From contig CBFGTM010000012.1 in assembly GCA_965652025.1 (NCBI GenBank), positions 12,228 through 76,227 of the forward strand: a stretch of DNA of 64,000 bases, read 5' to 3'. The DNA comes from CAVVWJ01 sp965652025. Lineage in GTDB: Bacteria; Gemmatimonadota; Gemmatimonadetes; Gemmatimonadales; GWC2-71-9. Made by a program: the position numbers and the translations under genes. The first letter of the stretch is position 1; the number at the start of each line of letters is the position of its first letter. Below the pieces are notes generated by a model that worked only from the letters and a program-made list of their open reading frames with translations, ran no database searches and was not told the origin of the DNA. Positions 9,204 through 18,830 of the stretch are shown piece after piece.

Positions 9204-10775
9204 ATGAAAGGACCATCCGCTAAAGCCCGCTGGACGGGGCTCATAGCGATCCTCGCACTCACCATTCTCAGCGGAGGCTGGCTCCTTCGTCGGAAGGCCG
9301 CGCCGGAAGGCACCGTCTACCAGCAGGCCCGTTTGTTCGAGAACGTCGTCGCCTCGATCCATACCCACTACATCGACTCTCTTGAGGAAGGCGAGCTCTA
9401 CCAGACCGCCGCCAAGGCTCTGGTGTCATCCCTTCACGATCCCTATGCCGAGCTGCTGAGCCGCGAGAGCTACCGGCAGTATCAACGTCAGATGTCCGGA
9501 ACTGAAGTCGACGTGGGGTTCGCCTCGGAGTTCGGAACCGGAAGCGCGCGCAATGCCTTTTCCCCGGGAGACGTGATCCTCAGCATCGATGGCAAGAACA
9601 CTGAGGGGTGGTCGGCTCGTCGGATCGAGGAAGCGCTGGCCGGTGGCAGTGGCCCGGTCGTGATGGTAGTGGTGCGGCCCTGGGGATCGAGTACCCCCGT
9701 GGTCCGCAAGCTCACCCGAACCGTCGTGCACGTCCCGGCTGCATCGAAGGGAATCTTGCTCGGCGGCGGCGTGGGATATATCGAGTTGCGCCGAGTCAGT
9801 GAGGGCGCAGAAATCGAGCTCCGGGACGCCGTGGACCGCTTGGTTGGCGAGGGCATGACCTCGCTGGTGCTGGATCTTCGGGGCAATCCCGGCGGCCTCA
9901 TCAATGAGGGCGTGCGGCTGGCCAGTCTCTTCCTCCGGCCGGGTGATACGGTCGCCGTGTCCAAAGGGCGATCCACCGGCCACTCTAAGGTGTACCTGGC
10001 GGGTCAGTCCGGCGGATGGGGTGATCTCCGGATCGGGCTGCTGGTGAACCACGGCACCGCCAGCTCGGCAGAACTGATCGCCGGGGCCTTACAGGATCAC
10101 GATCGTGCGGTCATCGTCGGAACGCCCAGCTTCGGTAAGGGCGTGCTCCAGACTACCTATCCGCTCGGCGACGAGATTGCCATCAAGCTCACCACCGCCC
10201 GCTGGTACACCCCGAGCGGCCGGACGGTTCAGCGCGCCAGACTCGATGGCCAGGGCGCAATGGGCAATCGGACTCCCGCGCTCGCCCCGCGGCTCTATCA
10301 CTCCGATGCCGGCCGCGCCATCCCCGATGCCAGTGGCATCCTGCCCGATCTGATGGTACGGGGCACCCCACGCTCCGATGCTGAGCGCTCGTTCCTCAAT
10401 CTGTTGGGCGAGGACATGGGGCTGTTTCGCAGTGTGTTGTCCGACTTCGCCTCCGACCTGAAGAAGAACCCGCGAGCGCCTAAGTTCGAGTCCTATCGGG
10501 TGACAGACGAGATGCGGAACCAGGTGTACGAGCGGCTTCAGCTCATCGGTCTCGAAATCCCCCGCCCCACCTTCGACAACGCCTCCGCCTACGTGGACGA
10601 GCAGCTGGGCTACGAGATCACCCGCGAGCTGTTCGGGCCTGCGGCCGAGGCTCGCCGGCGGGCCCTCTCCGACCGGCAGATGCAGACTGCGGTTCGCCTG
10701 TTGCGTCGGGTCAAGACCCAGGAGGAGGCGCTCACGGCGGCTGCGGCCGAGCGGGCCCGGGGAACGAGTCGCTAG
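9204..10775 (+). CDS. S41 family C-terminal processing protease (CtpA-like)
   Basis: This is a periplasmic, membrane-anchored serine protease of 523 residues. A single N-terminal membrane segment (about 11-28) precedes the helical cap. A PDZ domain follows (about 100-170, with FSPGDVILSIDG). The S41 catalytic domain contains DLRGNPGG (225-232), the nucleophile Ser288 in GTASSAE and the general base Lys312 in SFGKG. That Ser-Lys spacing of 24 residues is standard for tail-specific proteases. A C-terminal helical tail of about 150 residues is longer than in minimal CtpA. ATG 9204 has a GGGAG ribosome site 8 nt upstream. The 3' end overlaps the convergent histidine kinase gene by 44 bp. The substrate is not predictable. 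Confidence 0.92.
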   Translation: MKGPSAKARWTGLIAILALTILSGGWLLRRKAAPEGTVYQQARLFENVVASIHTHYIDSLEEGELYQTAAKALVSSLHDPYAELLSRESYRQYQRQMSGTEVDVGFASEFGTGSARNAFSPGDVILSIDGKNTEGWSARRIEEALAGGSGPVVMVVVRPWGSSTPVVRKLTRTVVHVPAASKGILLGGGVGYIELRRVSEGAEIELRDAVDRLVGEGMTSLVLDLRGNPGGLINEGVRLASLFLRPGDTVAVSKGRSTGHSKVYLAGQSGGWGDLRIGLLVNHGTASSAELIAGALQDHDRAVIVGTPSFGKGVLQTTYPLGDEIAIKLTTARWYTPSGRTVQRARLDGQGAMGNRTPALAPRLYHSDAGRAIPDASGILPDLMVRGTPRSDAERSFLNLLGEDMGLFRSVLSDFASDLKKNPRAPKFESYRVTDEMRNQVYERLQLIGLEIPRPTFDNASAYVDEQLGYEITRELFGPAAEARRRALSDRQMQTAVRLLRRVKTQEEALTAAAAERARGTSR

Positions 10776-13700
10776 GAGCCCGCCCAGTTTGTACCGTCAC
10801 GACCGTGCCGTCTTCGCCGCTCTCCAATGCCACCTGTCCGCCCCATCCCTCGACCAGACGTTTCACAATCGCGAGCCCCAGCCCTGATCCACTAGTAGTT
10901 GTTGAGAAGCGCGGCTCGAAGACGCGGGGAAGCAGCTCTACTGGAATGCCGACACCGTTGTCAGCCACCTTGATGAATCCGGGCCCGACGGTGACGTCCA
11001 CCAGAGTCGCATTCGCGTTACGCGAGTTCTCCAGCAGGTTGACGACCACCTCCTTCACTTCGTCGGGGCGGGCCCAGCCAACAGCCTCCGACTGAGCCGT
11101 CATTCTCACCTCGCAGCCCTCCTCTGCCAGCCGATATAACTGAACCACCTCTCCCACTGCCCCCTGGAGGTCGACCCGCTCGAGCGCCTGGCCCTGCGGC
11201 GTAGGGGCGGCGAAGCGGCTGAACGCGCGGGCGATGGTGTCGAGCCGGTCGATCTCCGCCAGAATCCGAGCGGCGGTCTCGTCCAGGGTGCGATCGAACT
11301 CTTCTCTCCGGTCGCGGTATACCCGGCGGAGGTGCTGCATCCCCAGCCGCATGGGGGTGAGCGGGTTCTTGATCTCGTGCGCGACCTGGCGCGCCATCTC
11401 TCCCCACGCCAGCACCCGCTCTGCGCGGGAGACCTCGGAGACATCATTCAGGGCCAGCACGGCGCCTCGGAGATCGGGGCCGAGCGAAGCCAGCTGCAGG
11501 GAGAGCCGGCGGCCGGCAACGTCCAGCTCCACGGCACCGTCGCTGGTCGGGTTGCCCAGGAATCGCCGCACCGCCGTGGCCAGCGGGAGGAGCTCAGGTG
11601 GCAGCCGCTCCAGGAAGGGCTCGCCCTCTTTCAGTTCGATCCCCAGCAGTTCGACCGCCTGCCCGTTCGCAATGAGGACTCTTCCCGAGGGATCGACGCC
11701 CACGACGCCGGTGGCAACGGTTGCCAACACAGTCGCCGTGCGGCGCCTCGCTTCCTCCAGAGCATGCTGGGTCGATCGAATGTCGGCCGCCATGCGCTCG
11801 AAGGCCGCGAACACCGGCTCGAACTCGAGCGGCGGACGCCCGGAGTGATGGGGCATTGCCTCGCCTTTTCCGAGCGCCAGGGCCGACCGCCTCAGCTCGG
11901 CCACTGGACGAGAAAGAGTGCGGGCTGCAACCCTGGCCCCGAGCAAGGCCGCGGCCACCCCGGTGAGGGTGGCGAGCAGCAATACCAACGCGAGATCCAA
12001 CTGCCTCACCGCTAGAGAGGCATCGTCGGCGAGCTGAGGGGTTGCCAGGACCCCGATCTCGGTCGGACCACCCGGCCGAAACACCCGGTAGCCAACCCGC
12101 TCGGCCAGCTGCGGGAGCGAGCCTCCCCGGGTCACCTCGAGCTCCCCATCGAGCGCGAGCAGCTCGAATGCGGACGGGTCCATAAGCCGGCCCACCACGC
12201 CGAGGTCCTCCAGGATCGGGTTGCTGGTGACATTGAGCGACCCTCCTCGGTACACCACGAAATCGGCATCGATGCGCTGGCTCAGGCGGGCCAGCCGTTC
12301 GGGCTCGGGCCAATCGGCGCGGAAGATACTGCTGCCCGCCACGACGTCCCTCAGCGTCTGGGTGATGAGAAGGTCCCGGCTTCGCTCGGCCTCGTTGGCT
12401 AGTCGAGCAAAGCTCCAGGCGGCGAACCCGACCGCCGGCAGGATGAAGAAGGCTCCCAGGGTGAATGCTAGACGAACCCGGAAGGATCGGACCATGCTGC
12501 CCCAGCGCGGCCGGGAAAGCCGCATACCCGCCACCAGCTCGGCAATCAGCCAGAGCAAAGCGAGAACCGCGGCGTCGAGCAGCACAACCAGCGCGCCCCG
12601 CACGAACAACGGCACCGGGCCACGGAGGTTGATGGTGGCGTGCACCGAACGCGATTCACCGGCCAGCACCAAGGGATACTCCCGCCGCAGCGACCACCCT
12701 TCCCTTCGCCAGAGGGACGCCGCGTCAGTCACAGGCGAGGACCCCGGCGGGGCCAGGCTCAGCTGGTAGAGCGGCGCGTGACGCCGAGACGGCTCGAGCA
12801 GGCGGCCCACTCTGGCGGGGAGGATCAGCTCGGTTCGAGGACCGATCGAAGCGGTCATCACCCGCTCCGGCGAGAGCCGCACCAGCAGCACGTGATGCAC
12901 GCCAGGCATCCGGACCAGTTGGGTAACCTTGAGGGTATCCAGGGCGGCAAAGCTGCGCACCAATCCGCCGAGCAGCTCGGATGACAGGTCCAGCGAGTCC
13001 AGGCTCAGCTCGTCATGCAGCTGGCCGGACTGGGTCCAGAGACCGAGGTGGGCCGGATATCCCTGGTTGTTCAACGCAGAGCCATGCCACAGAGCGTACA
13101 TCTGAGAGGCGTTGACTGGTGGCGGCGCACGCCGAAGCTGCTCCCCGAAGCGTTCCAACAACGGCACCGCAAGCGGATCGGGCTCTTCACCCAGCCGGGC
13201 GATATCCCGCTGTGCGACCTGCACCCTGCCCGCCAGCGCGGCGCCCCAGGTGACCAGCGCCGCTGAGCTACCTGCCACCAGAGCGACGCCGGTGATGGTG
13301 GCCCAGCGCGGCGCGGGGAGCGCCACCAGGAGCAGCGCCGGAGTCCAAAGGAAGGTGTACCAGTCAGGCCACCCACCCCGCGGGCTCCACACCAGGACTC
13401 CGATAACGGCTGCCCCCAGGGCGATGGCTACGGCAACGACGATGCGACGGCGACTGGGAGGCTCCGGCGAATCGCCGCGAAACAGAGCGGCGGCCAGCAC
13501 GATCAGCGCCGACGCCGCCACTACCAGCGTGAGCTGCCAGGTGAGCCAGAGTCCTATCGAGACACCCCCGGCAGGGGGAGTGATGCCTCGGCCCAGGTTA
13601 CTGATCAGATAGGGAGCCGCGAGCAGCAGGAGGATCCCCATCAGAATGCCGTACCAGCGACGTGGCATCCGCCGGCGCCAGAGCCAGACGCCGGCCATGG

Positions 13701-14760
13701 TGAGCAGCATTCCGGCGAGGGCCAGTACGCCTGCGGAGCCCGACAGCGGTCCGAGGAGTGGGCGAAAGAACGTCGCCGGTGAGAACAGGCCCTGTAGTCC
13801 AAGCGCCGCACCGACCGGTGCGCGAGCAGCCAGCCACAAGACCAGCCCCAGAAGCAGAAAGCGTTCGACCGGTGCGACAGCGAGGCTCAATGCCAGAGCG
13901 AATGCCAGGAGAAGCAGCCAAACCGCGAGCCGGCTCACCCGGTGAAAGACCAGCTCTCTAGCCGCGCCCTGTTCCGGGGGAATCGGTTGAACGCTGAAGA
14001 GGAGCCGGGAGCCGGTCGTGGTCGGCTCCTCGTAATCGAACACGTCGCTGCTGTTGGGGGCGGTGCCTGCGGGATAGACCGAGAGCCCCACTTCGGTCCG
14101 GGTGCGAAACAGTTCGGCGAGACTGCGCCCTCGGTCGGGGACGGCAGGGTGGGCCCAGATCAGCACGCCGGCGACGGCACTCCGCCCGTCGGGCGAGTGG
14201 CGCCGTGCCTCCAGCACGACATAATATCTACTGGTCCGGGCGGCAAACGAGTCGCCCTCGCTGCGGTGCGGCAACCGGTGTCGGCCAGCCCACGCCCAGG
14301 GGTTTCCCCGCTGGTCGAACACCACCACACTCATCTCCGGCCCGGAGGAGGGGACCAAACGCTCCAACACCCGCAGGGCGCCGGACTGGCTGAATGAGGC
14401 GGTGCCGGCCGCAGCATCGGCCAGACGCTCCGCCCGATGGAGCGCGGCGTGGAGGTCGCTGGCCAAGTGCTCCGACGCGGCAGTCACCCGCCGTTCTCGT
14501 TCCTCCGGCCAGCGCAACTCGATCGCCTTCAGCTGGCGCTGCGACTGAGTGAGCGCGACCGCGAGTCCGCCAAGCAGCAGCATGAGGCCCCACCGGCGCC
14601 ATCCTCTCAGTGGCCAGAGGGCGGCCGCGAGTAACGCCACAGCCAGCCAGGCAATGCACACCCAGCTCCAGCCGGGCTGCCGCAGCCACTCGGCGGCTGC
14701 GCCCCCGGCGGCGACCACTAATACGACCCACCAACGCCCGCGATGAATCAGGATCGACAC
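10732..14760 (-). CDS. Giant NtrY-like membrane sensor histidine kinase
   Basis: This protein has about 1,342 residues from the GTG at 14760; the frame is open to 14865, but the extra residues look non-coding. The N-terminal ~900 residues hold roughly a dozen hydrophobic helices and two or three long extracytoplasmic segments. A HAMP-like linker (LSRPVAELRRSALALG), a PAS-type domain (GVVGVDPSGRVLIANGQA) and a complete kinase core follow. The core has H-box HEIKNPLTPM, N-box NLLENSRNA, G1 DNGVGIP and G2 GSGLGLAIV. The layout resembles NtrY-type kinases, which pair with NtrX-type regulators. No response regulator is encoded nearby, so its partner must be elsewhere. Its start overlaps the start of the divergent creatininase gene. 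The exact N-terminus is uncertain. Confidence 0.88.
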   Translation of the reverse strand: MSILIHRGRWWVVLVVAAGGAAAEWLRQPGWSWVCIAWLAVALLAAALWPLRGWRRWGLMLLLGGLAVALTQSQRQLKAIELRWPEERERRVTAASEHLASDLHAALHRAERLADAAAGTASFSQSGALRVLERLVPSSGPEMSVVVFDQRGNPWAWAGRHRLPHRSEGDSFAARTSRYYVVLEARRHSPDGRSAVAGVLIWAHPAVPDRGRSLAELFRTRTEVGLSVYPAGTAPNSSDVFDYEEPTTTGSRLLFSVQPIPPEQGAARELVFHRVSRLAVWLLLLAFALALSLAVAPVERFLLLGLVLWLAARAPVGAALGLQGLFSPATFFRPLLGPLSGSAGVLALAGMLLTMAGVWLWRRRMPRRWYGILMGILLLLAAPYLISNLGRGITPPAGGVSIGLWLTWQLTLVVAASALIVLAAALFRGDSPEPPSRRRIVVAVAIALGAAVIGVLVWSPRGGWPDWYTFLWTPALLLVALPAPRWATITGVALVAGSSAALVTWGAALAGRVQVAQRDIARLGEEPDPLAVPLLERFGEQLRRAPPPVNASQMYALWHGSALNNQGYPAHLGLWTQSGQLHDELSLDSLDLSSELLGGLVRSFAALDTLKVTQLVRMPGVHHVLLVRLSPERVMTASIGPRTELILPARVGRLLEPSRRHAPLYQLSLAPPGSSPVTDAASLWRREGWSLRREYPLVLAGESRSVHATINLRGPVPLFVRGALVVLLDAAVLALLWLIAELVAGMRLSRPRWGSMVRSFRVRLAFTLGAFFILPAVGFAAWSFARLANEAERSRDLLITQTLRDVVAGSSIFRADWPEPERLARLSQRIDADFVVYRGGSLNVTSNPILEDLGVVGRLMDPSAFELLALDGELEVTRGGSLPQLAERVGYRVFRPGGPTEIGVLATPQLADDASLAVRQLDLALVLLLATLTGVAAALLGARVAARTLSRPVAELRRSALALGKGEAMPHHSGRPPLEFEPVFAAFERMAADIRSTQHALEEARRRTATVLATVATGVVGVDPSGRVLIANGQAVELLGIELKEGEPFLERLPPELLPLATAVRRFLGNPTSDGAVELDVAGRRLSLQLASLGPDLRGAVLALNDVSEVSRAERVLAWGEMARQVAHEIKNPLTPMRLGMQHLRRVYRDRREEFDRTLDETAARILAEIDRLDTIARAFSRFAAPTPQGQALERVDLQGAVGEVVQLYRLAEEGCEVRMTAQSEAVGWARPDEVKEVVVNLLENSRNANATLVDVTVGPGFIKVADNGVGIPVELLPRVFEPRFSTTTSGSGLGLAIVKRLVEGWGGQVALESGEDGTVVTVQTGRAPSDSFPGPARPQPP

Positions 14761-15462
14761 CCCTGGCGATTGAAGGAAATGACGCCCAGTGCGGTCGGAG
14801 AGCGCCTGCGAGAGCGCCCGGCGCTGATCGTCCCGGTAGGAACTACCGAGCAGCACGGCCCCCACCTACCGCTCGGCTGCGATACGATCATCGTGGAGCG
14901 CCTGGCGGACGACCTTTCCGAGAGGTTCGGCGTTACCCGGGTTCCCACCGTCGAGTACGGCGTGCATGCGACGACTCGCCCCTTTCCAGGCGGGGCCAAT
15001 CTGAGGCGGCGGACGCTGCACCGGGTGATGAACGAACTTATCGAATCCTGGGAAGAGGGGGCAGGCGTTCGCGAGTTCTTCATTATCACCGCCCAGTCCA
15101 GCGAGGCCCACCTCGAGGCGCTCAGCGCCATTCGGACCGACGAGGCTACCGTCCAGGTGCTGGACATCTTCAGCATCAACTTCGGCAGCCTGCTGGACCG
15201 CCCGGCCTCGCCAATCCACGGCGGCGAGCTGGACACGTCGTTGCTCTTGTTCCTCGCCCCACATCTGGTTCGGATGGATCTGGCGCAGGACTTCGAGCTG
15301 CCGCCCAATCTGCTGGGCCGCTACCGACCGGGGCAGAGCCGGAGACTCCCCCGAGGCTCCCCCGGCTCGGTGGGATATCCCAGTCTGGCCACCGCCCAGA
15401 AAGGTGAGCGGCTGTATAGATTTATCCTCGACCGGGTCAGCAGTTGCTTGACCAGATCCTGA
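14743..15462 (+). CDS. Creatininase-family (amidohydrolase fold) protein with altered metal site
   Basis: This 239-residue protein is of the creatininase / MftE-like family, normally binuclear metal amidohydrolases. The N-terminal ligand motif is intact: TEQHGPHLPLGCD gives Glu36, His38 and Asp47. The late HxGE-type segment is also present as HGGELDTS (Glu162). The central motif, usually NGHGGN or NGHYEN, reads QSSEAH (residues 118-123), so the usual metal-binding His is Ser. The residue pattern fits the family from WRLKEMTPSAV onward, so ATG 14743 is preferred over the internal ATG at 14779. The substrate is unknown. It precedes a secreted protein gene by one base and may be cotranscribed with it. 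Confidence 0.83.
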   Translation: MNQDRHPWRLKEMTPSAVGERLRERPALIVPVGTTEQHGPHLPLGCDTIIVERLADDLSERFGVTRVPTVEYGVHATTRPFPGGANLRRRTLHRVMNELIESWEEGAGVREFFIITAQSSEAHLEALSAIRTDEATVQVLDIFSINFGSLLDRPASPIHGGELDTSLLLFLAPHLVRMDLAQDFELPPNLLGRYRPGQSRRLPRGSPGSVGYPSLATAQKGERLYRFILDRVSSCLTRS

Positions 15463-15478
15463 CATGATCGGAGATGCC

Positions 15479-16111
15479 ATGCGTCTGGCCGCCCTTCTGC
15501 TCCTGCTTGCTGCCGCAGGTCGCCTCCAGGCTCAGGAAGTCGCCGAAGTCAAGTTGGTAATCCAGCAGGATGGCCGCGAGATCGGCCGGGAAGACTCCCA
15601 CTTGGCGCGCGGGCGAGGGCGCGGCGCACCCGGCTCAACCCTGCTCGCCAACGCCCACTATCCAGCCACCAACCCCACGCTTCGCATCACCGCCAGTCTG
15701 GAGCGAACCGCGGAGTCATCTCTGGCCAAGTTCCAGCTGGACGTCGAAGGGCCTAACGGACCCACCGTTATTCTGGCGGCGGGCTCCGGGGCTCGCCTGA
15801 TCATCCGCACTGTGGCCAAGGGATCGGAAGCAGGGCGCGAAATGCCGGGTGGCCCGGACGTCGTGCTGCTGGATGACAACGTGTATTCCCTCTACGTCGC
15901 TGTGGCCGATCTCGCCACGCCGAACGGCCGGTCACTCACCGCGGTCTTCCCCCGGACTGCACGGCGGGCCTCGTTCGTTGCGCGGCGGGACTCGGGGGGA
16001 CAGGTGAGCCTCACCGGGGGCATCAGGGGAACTATGGAAACGGATGGTCAGGGGTTGGTGAGCCTGGTGCTTCCGGAGTCGAACATCCGGGTAGGCCGAG
16101 CCAAGGACTGA
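15479..16111 (+). CDS. Secreted protein of unknown function
   Basis: I see no recognisable family. The start at ATG 15479 is preferred to the in-frame ATG at 15464 because GGAG lies 5 nt upstream and the product then begins with a clean signal peptide (RLAALLLLLAAAGRLQAQ). The mature ~190 residues are beta-rich with alternating hydrophobic residues, a conserved-looking LVIQQDGREIGRED start, and no cysteines, so it is probably a periplasmic beta-sandwich. It directly follows the creatininase-family gene, so the two are likely one operon. Function unknown. Confidence 0.72.
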   Translation: MRLAALLLLLAAAGRLQAQEVAEVKLVIQQDGREIGREDSHLARGRGRGAPGSTLLANAHYPATNPTLRITASLERTAESSLAKFQLDVEGPNGPTVILAAGSGARLIIRTVAKGSEAGREMPGGPDVVLLDDNVYSLYVAVADLATPNGRSLTAVFPRTARRASFVARRDSGGQVSLTGGIRGTMETDGQGLVSLVLPESNIRVGRAKD

Positions 16112-16305
16112 GCGGTACTCGCGGTACACCCACCCGTAACTCGTTGAAGAGCAGCCCCGGAAGAAGTTATCTGTCGCAAGTTGAAACCACTGCGGCGATG
16201 TCCGCGTATTGCGGCCCGTCGCATCTCACCTCAAAGGGCCATTCCATGACTGGTAGGTGTGTAGCCTGGATGCCTTACCGCAGGCCTCCTAACTGAGGAT
16301 CGCAC

Positions 16306-17589
16306 ATGTCGCGCAGAACAAAGGTATGGACGGTTGTCGGCATTGTGGTCCTGGCAGTTGCCGGGCTAGTCGCCTTTCGAGTCTACCGGCAAAAAAACCG
16401 CGCCACCGAGGTCCGACTGGAGGAAGTCAGCCGGCGCGACCTGGTCAGCTCGGTGACGGCCAGCGGAAAGATCGAAGCCAAGACGTCAGTCGACATCAGC
16501 GCGGACATCACTGGCCGGATCATCGATATCGCGGTGCGCGAGGGGGATCTCGTCAAGAAAGGGCAGTTTCTGCTGCAGATCGATCCGGCTCAGTACCAGG
16601 CAGCCGTGGCGCGGGCGCAGGGCGTGGTGGCCTCCACCCAGGCGGTGCTGGTGCAGACCCGGGCTACCCGGGACCAGGCCCAGCGGGCCTGGAATCGCGC
16701 CCACCAGCTGACCCAGCTGGGTAAGGATCTGATCGCCCCCGAGGCCGTCGAGCAGGCCCAGACGGCGTTTGACGTGGCCGAGGCCACCTATCAGTCCACG
16801 CGGGCCCAGCTGGAGCAATCACGAGCCAGTCTGCAGGAGGCCAAGGACAATCTGGCCAAGACCCGGCTCACCGCACCGATGAGCGGTCGGGTGGTTCGCC
16901 TGGCGGTCGAAGAAGGTGAGGTGGCGGTCCCGGGCACTTTCTCCCGGGAGACCGGGCTACTGATGACGGTTGCCGACTTGTCGGTGATCCTGGCCAAGGT
17001 CCAGGTCGATGAGACCGATGTGGTGCGGCTCAAGCAGCGCGACTCAGTGGAGGTGACGATCGACGCCTATCCCGACACCACGTTCTGGGGCGACGTGAGC
17101 AAGATCAGCCACAGTGCCAAGCTCACGCCCACTGAAACGGCATCGGGTTCTACCGATCGGGCGGTCGACTTCGATGTGGAGATTACGCTGCGCAAGCCTC
17201 CCCCGGACATCCGCCCCGACCTCAGCTGCACGGCGCGGATCATCACCGACACCCGGGACCGGGCAGTCAGCATTCCGATCATCGCGCTGACGGTGCGGGA
17301 GCACGAGAAGGTCCCCAACGAGGCTGAGGGGGCGCCGGCCATAGACACGCTGCGGGCCCGCTTCAAGAAGCGGGAGGCGGAGGGCGTCTTCGTGGTCCGG
17401 AACGGCGTCGCCACCTTTCGGCCGGTCAAGACCGGAGTTGCCGGTGAAGAGTACTTCGAGGTGGTTGACGGCTTGAGAGAGGGCGAGACCATCGTCGCAG
17501 GCACCTACCAAGCCATTCGCGATCTCAAGGACGGCGCCAGGGTCCGCCAGGCGGACACCACCAAGGCGCGGGAGACGAAGGCCTCGTAA
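16306..17589 (+). CDS. Periplasmic adaptor (HlyD/MacA-type membrane fusion protein)
   Basis: This 427-residue adaptor subunit belongs to a tripartite export or MacAB-like system. It has an N-terminal membrane anchor (VVGIVVLAVAGLVAF), then the first half of a biotinyl-lipoyl domain (SVTASGKIEAKTSVDIS, GRIIDIAVREGDLVKKGQFLLQID). A long alpha-helical hairpin of about 100 residues rich in Gln/Ala comes next, then the second lipoyl half (TAPMSGRVVRLAVEEGE). Beta-barrel and membrane-proximal domains end with GLREGETIVAGTYQAI. ATG 16306 has GAGG upstream. The stop overlaps the following permease start (TAATG), so the three transport genes are one translational unit. Confidence 0.92.
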   Translation: MSRRTKVWTVVGIVVLAVAGLVAFRVYRQKNRATEVRLEEVSRRDLVSSVTASGKIEAKTSVDISADITGRIIDIAVREGDLVKKGQFLLQIDPAQYQAAVARAQGVVASTQAVLVQTRATRDQAQRAWNRAHQLTQLGKDLIAPEAVEQAQTAFDVAEATYQSTRAQLEQSRASLQEAKDNLAKTRLTAPMSGRVVRLAVEEGEVAVPGTFSRETGLLMTVADLSVILAKVQVDETDVVRLKQRDSVEVTIDAYPDTTFWGDVSKISHSAKLTPTETASGSTDRAVDFDVEITLRKPPPDIRPDLSCTARIITDTRDRAVSIPIIALTVREHEKVPNEAEGAPAIDTLRARFKKREAEGVFVVRNGVATFRPVKTGVAGEEYFEVVDGLREGETIVAGTYQAIRDLKDGARVRQADTTKARETKAS

Positions 17590-18830
17590 TGCGGCTGCTG
17601 GAAGCCATCTGGATGGCGCTGCGAACGATCCGGACGCAGAAGCTGAAAAGTTTCTTCTCCCTGATCGGGGTGCTCATCGGGGTCACCTTTCTGATTGCCG
17701 TGGTCTCCATCGTCCAGGGTATGAACCGGTACATGGAGGATCGGTTCGCTAACACCCTGGTGGGCGCCAACACTTTCCAGCTGCGGCAGCGGCCCTACAT
17801 CACCACCGGCAATGTCCCCGACGACGTGTGGCTCGCCTGGCGCCGCCGCCCCCGGATCACCTACTCCGACGCCGCCTACGTGCGTGAGCGGGTGAAAACT
17901 CCTGCCACCTTTGCCAACTTCTGCGAGGACCGGGTGGCGCTGCACTACCAGGGGAGAATCGCCCGCGACGTCAATCTGGTGGGCACGGAAGACACCTACT
18001 TCCGGATCAAGAATTACGAGCTGGAAGCCGGACGGGCCTTCACCGCGCAGGAGGTGCGCACCTCCCAGCCGGTCCTGGTGATCGGAACCGAGGTCGCCCA
18101 GAAACTCCTGGCCGGGGTGGAGCCGCTGAACAAACAAGTCTTCATCGGCGGCATTCCTTACCGGGTGATCGGAGTGGTATCCCGGCAAGGAACGCTGTTC
18201 GGCATCTCGCTCGACAAGTTTGCCATCATGCCGTTCAGTGCCCCGGGCCGGCGCCTCATCTGCCCCATCAACATTCTCGATGCACTTATCGTGCAGACCG
18301 CCAACCCCGGGCAGATGCAGGTGGCGTTGGACGAGACCGAGGCCCTGATGCGCAGCCGCCGGCAGTTGAAGCCTTGGGAGGAAAGCAACTTTGCCTTTCA
18401 GACGGCGGAGGGGGCGCTGGGCAGCTGGGAAAAGATTTCACGGATTCTGTTCGTGGCACTCCCGGGGCTGGTGGCAATCTCGCTCGTGGTCGGCGGCATC
18501 GTGATCATGAACATCATGCTCATGGCGGTCAGCGAGCGGACTCGGGAGATCGGCATTCGCAAGGCGCTCGGCGCGCGCCGGCGGGACATTATGGCTCAGT
18601 TCGTGGTGGAGTCGGCAACCCTCGCCTCCGTCGGTGCGGCCCTCGGCATCGGACTCGGCATCGCGCTGGCATTTGTGGTCAAGGCCGTCACGCCGCTCCC
18701 GGCTGCGGTGGCCCCTTGGTCCATCGTGGTGGGCGTGGTGCTCGGCATGGCGGTCGGAATGGCGGCTGGGGTCTATCCCGCCAGCCGAGCCTCCCGCCTG
18801 GATCCGATCGTGGCCTTGAGGGCTGAATGA
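17589..18830 (+). CDS. FtsX/MacB-type ABC permease (first of two)
   Basis: This is a 413-residue permease with the MacB_PCD plus FtsX layout. It has one N-terminal helix (FFSLIGVLIGVTFLIAVV), a periplasmic core domain of about 230 residues, then three C-terminal helices starting at LVAISLVVGGIVIMNIMLM. The coupling motif SERTREIGIRKALGARRRDIMAQF, which contacts the ATPase, is intact. There is no nucleotide-binding domain fused to it and none next door. The gene overlaps both neighbours (TAATG upstream, ATGA downstream). The exported substrate is unknown; antimicrobial or lipid export is typical of the family. Confidence 0.9.
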   Translation: MRLLEAIWMALRTIRTQKLKSFFSLIGVLIGVTFLIAVVSIVQGMNRYMEDRFANTLVGANTFQLRQRPYITTGNVPDDVWLAWRRRPRITYSDAAYVRERVKTPATFANFCEDRVALHYQGRIARDVNLVGTEDTYFRIKNYELEAGRAFTAQEVRTSQPVLVIGTEVAQKLLAGVEPLNKQVFIGGIPYRVIGVVSRQGTLFGISLDKFAIMPFSAPGRRLICPINILDALIVQTANPGQMQVALDETEALMRSRRQLKPWEESNFAFQTAEGALGSWEKISRILFVALPGLVAISLVVGGIVIMNIMLMAVSERTREIGIRKALGARRRDIMAQFVVESATLASVGAALGIGLGIALAFVVKAVTPLPAAVAPWSIVVGVVLGMAVGMAAGVYPASRASRLDPIVALRAE

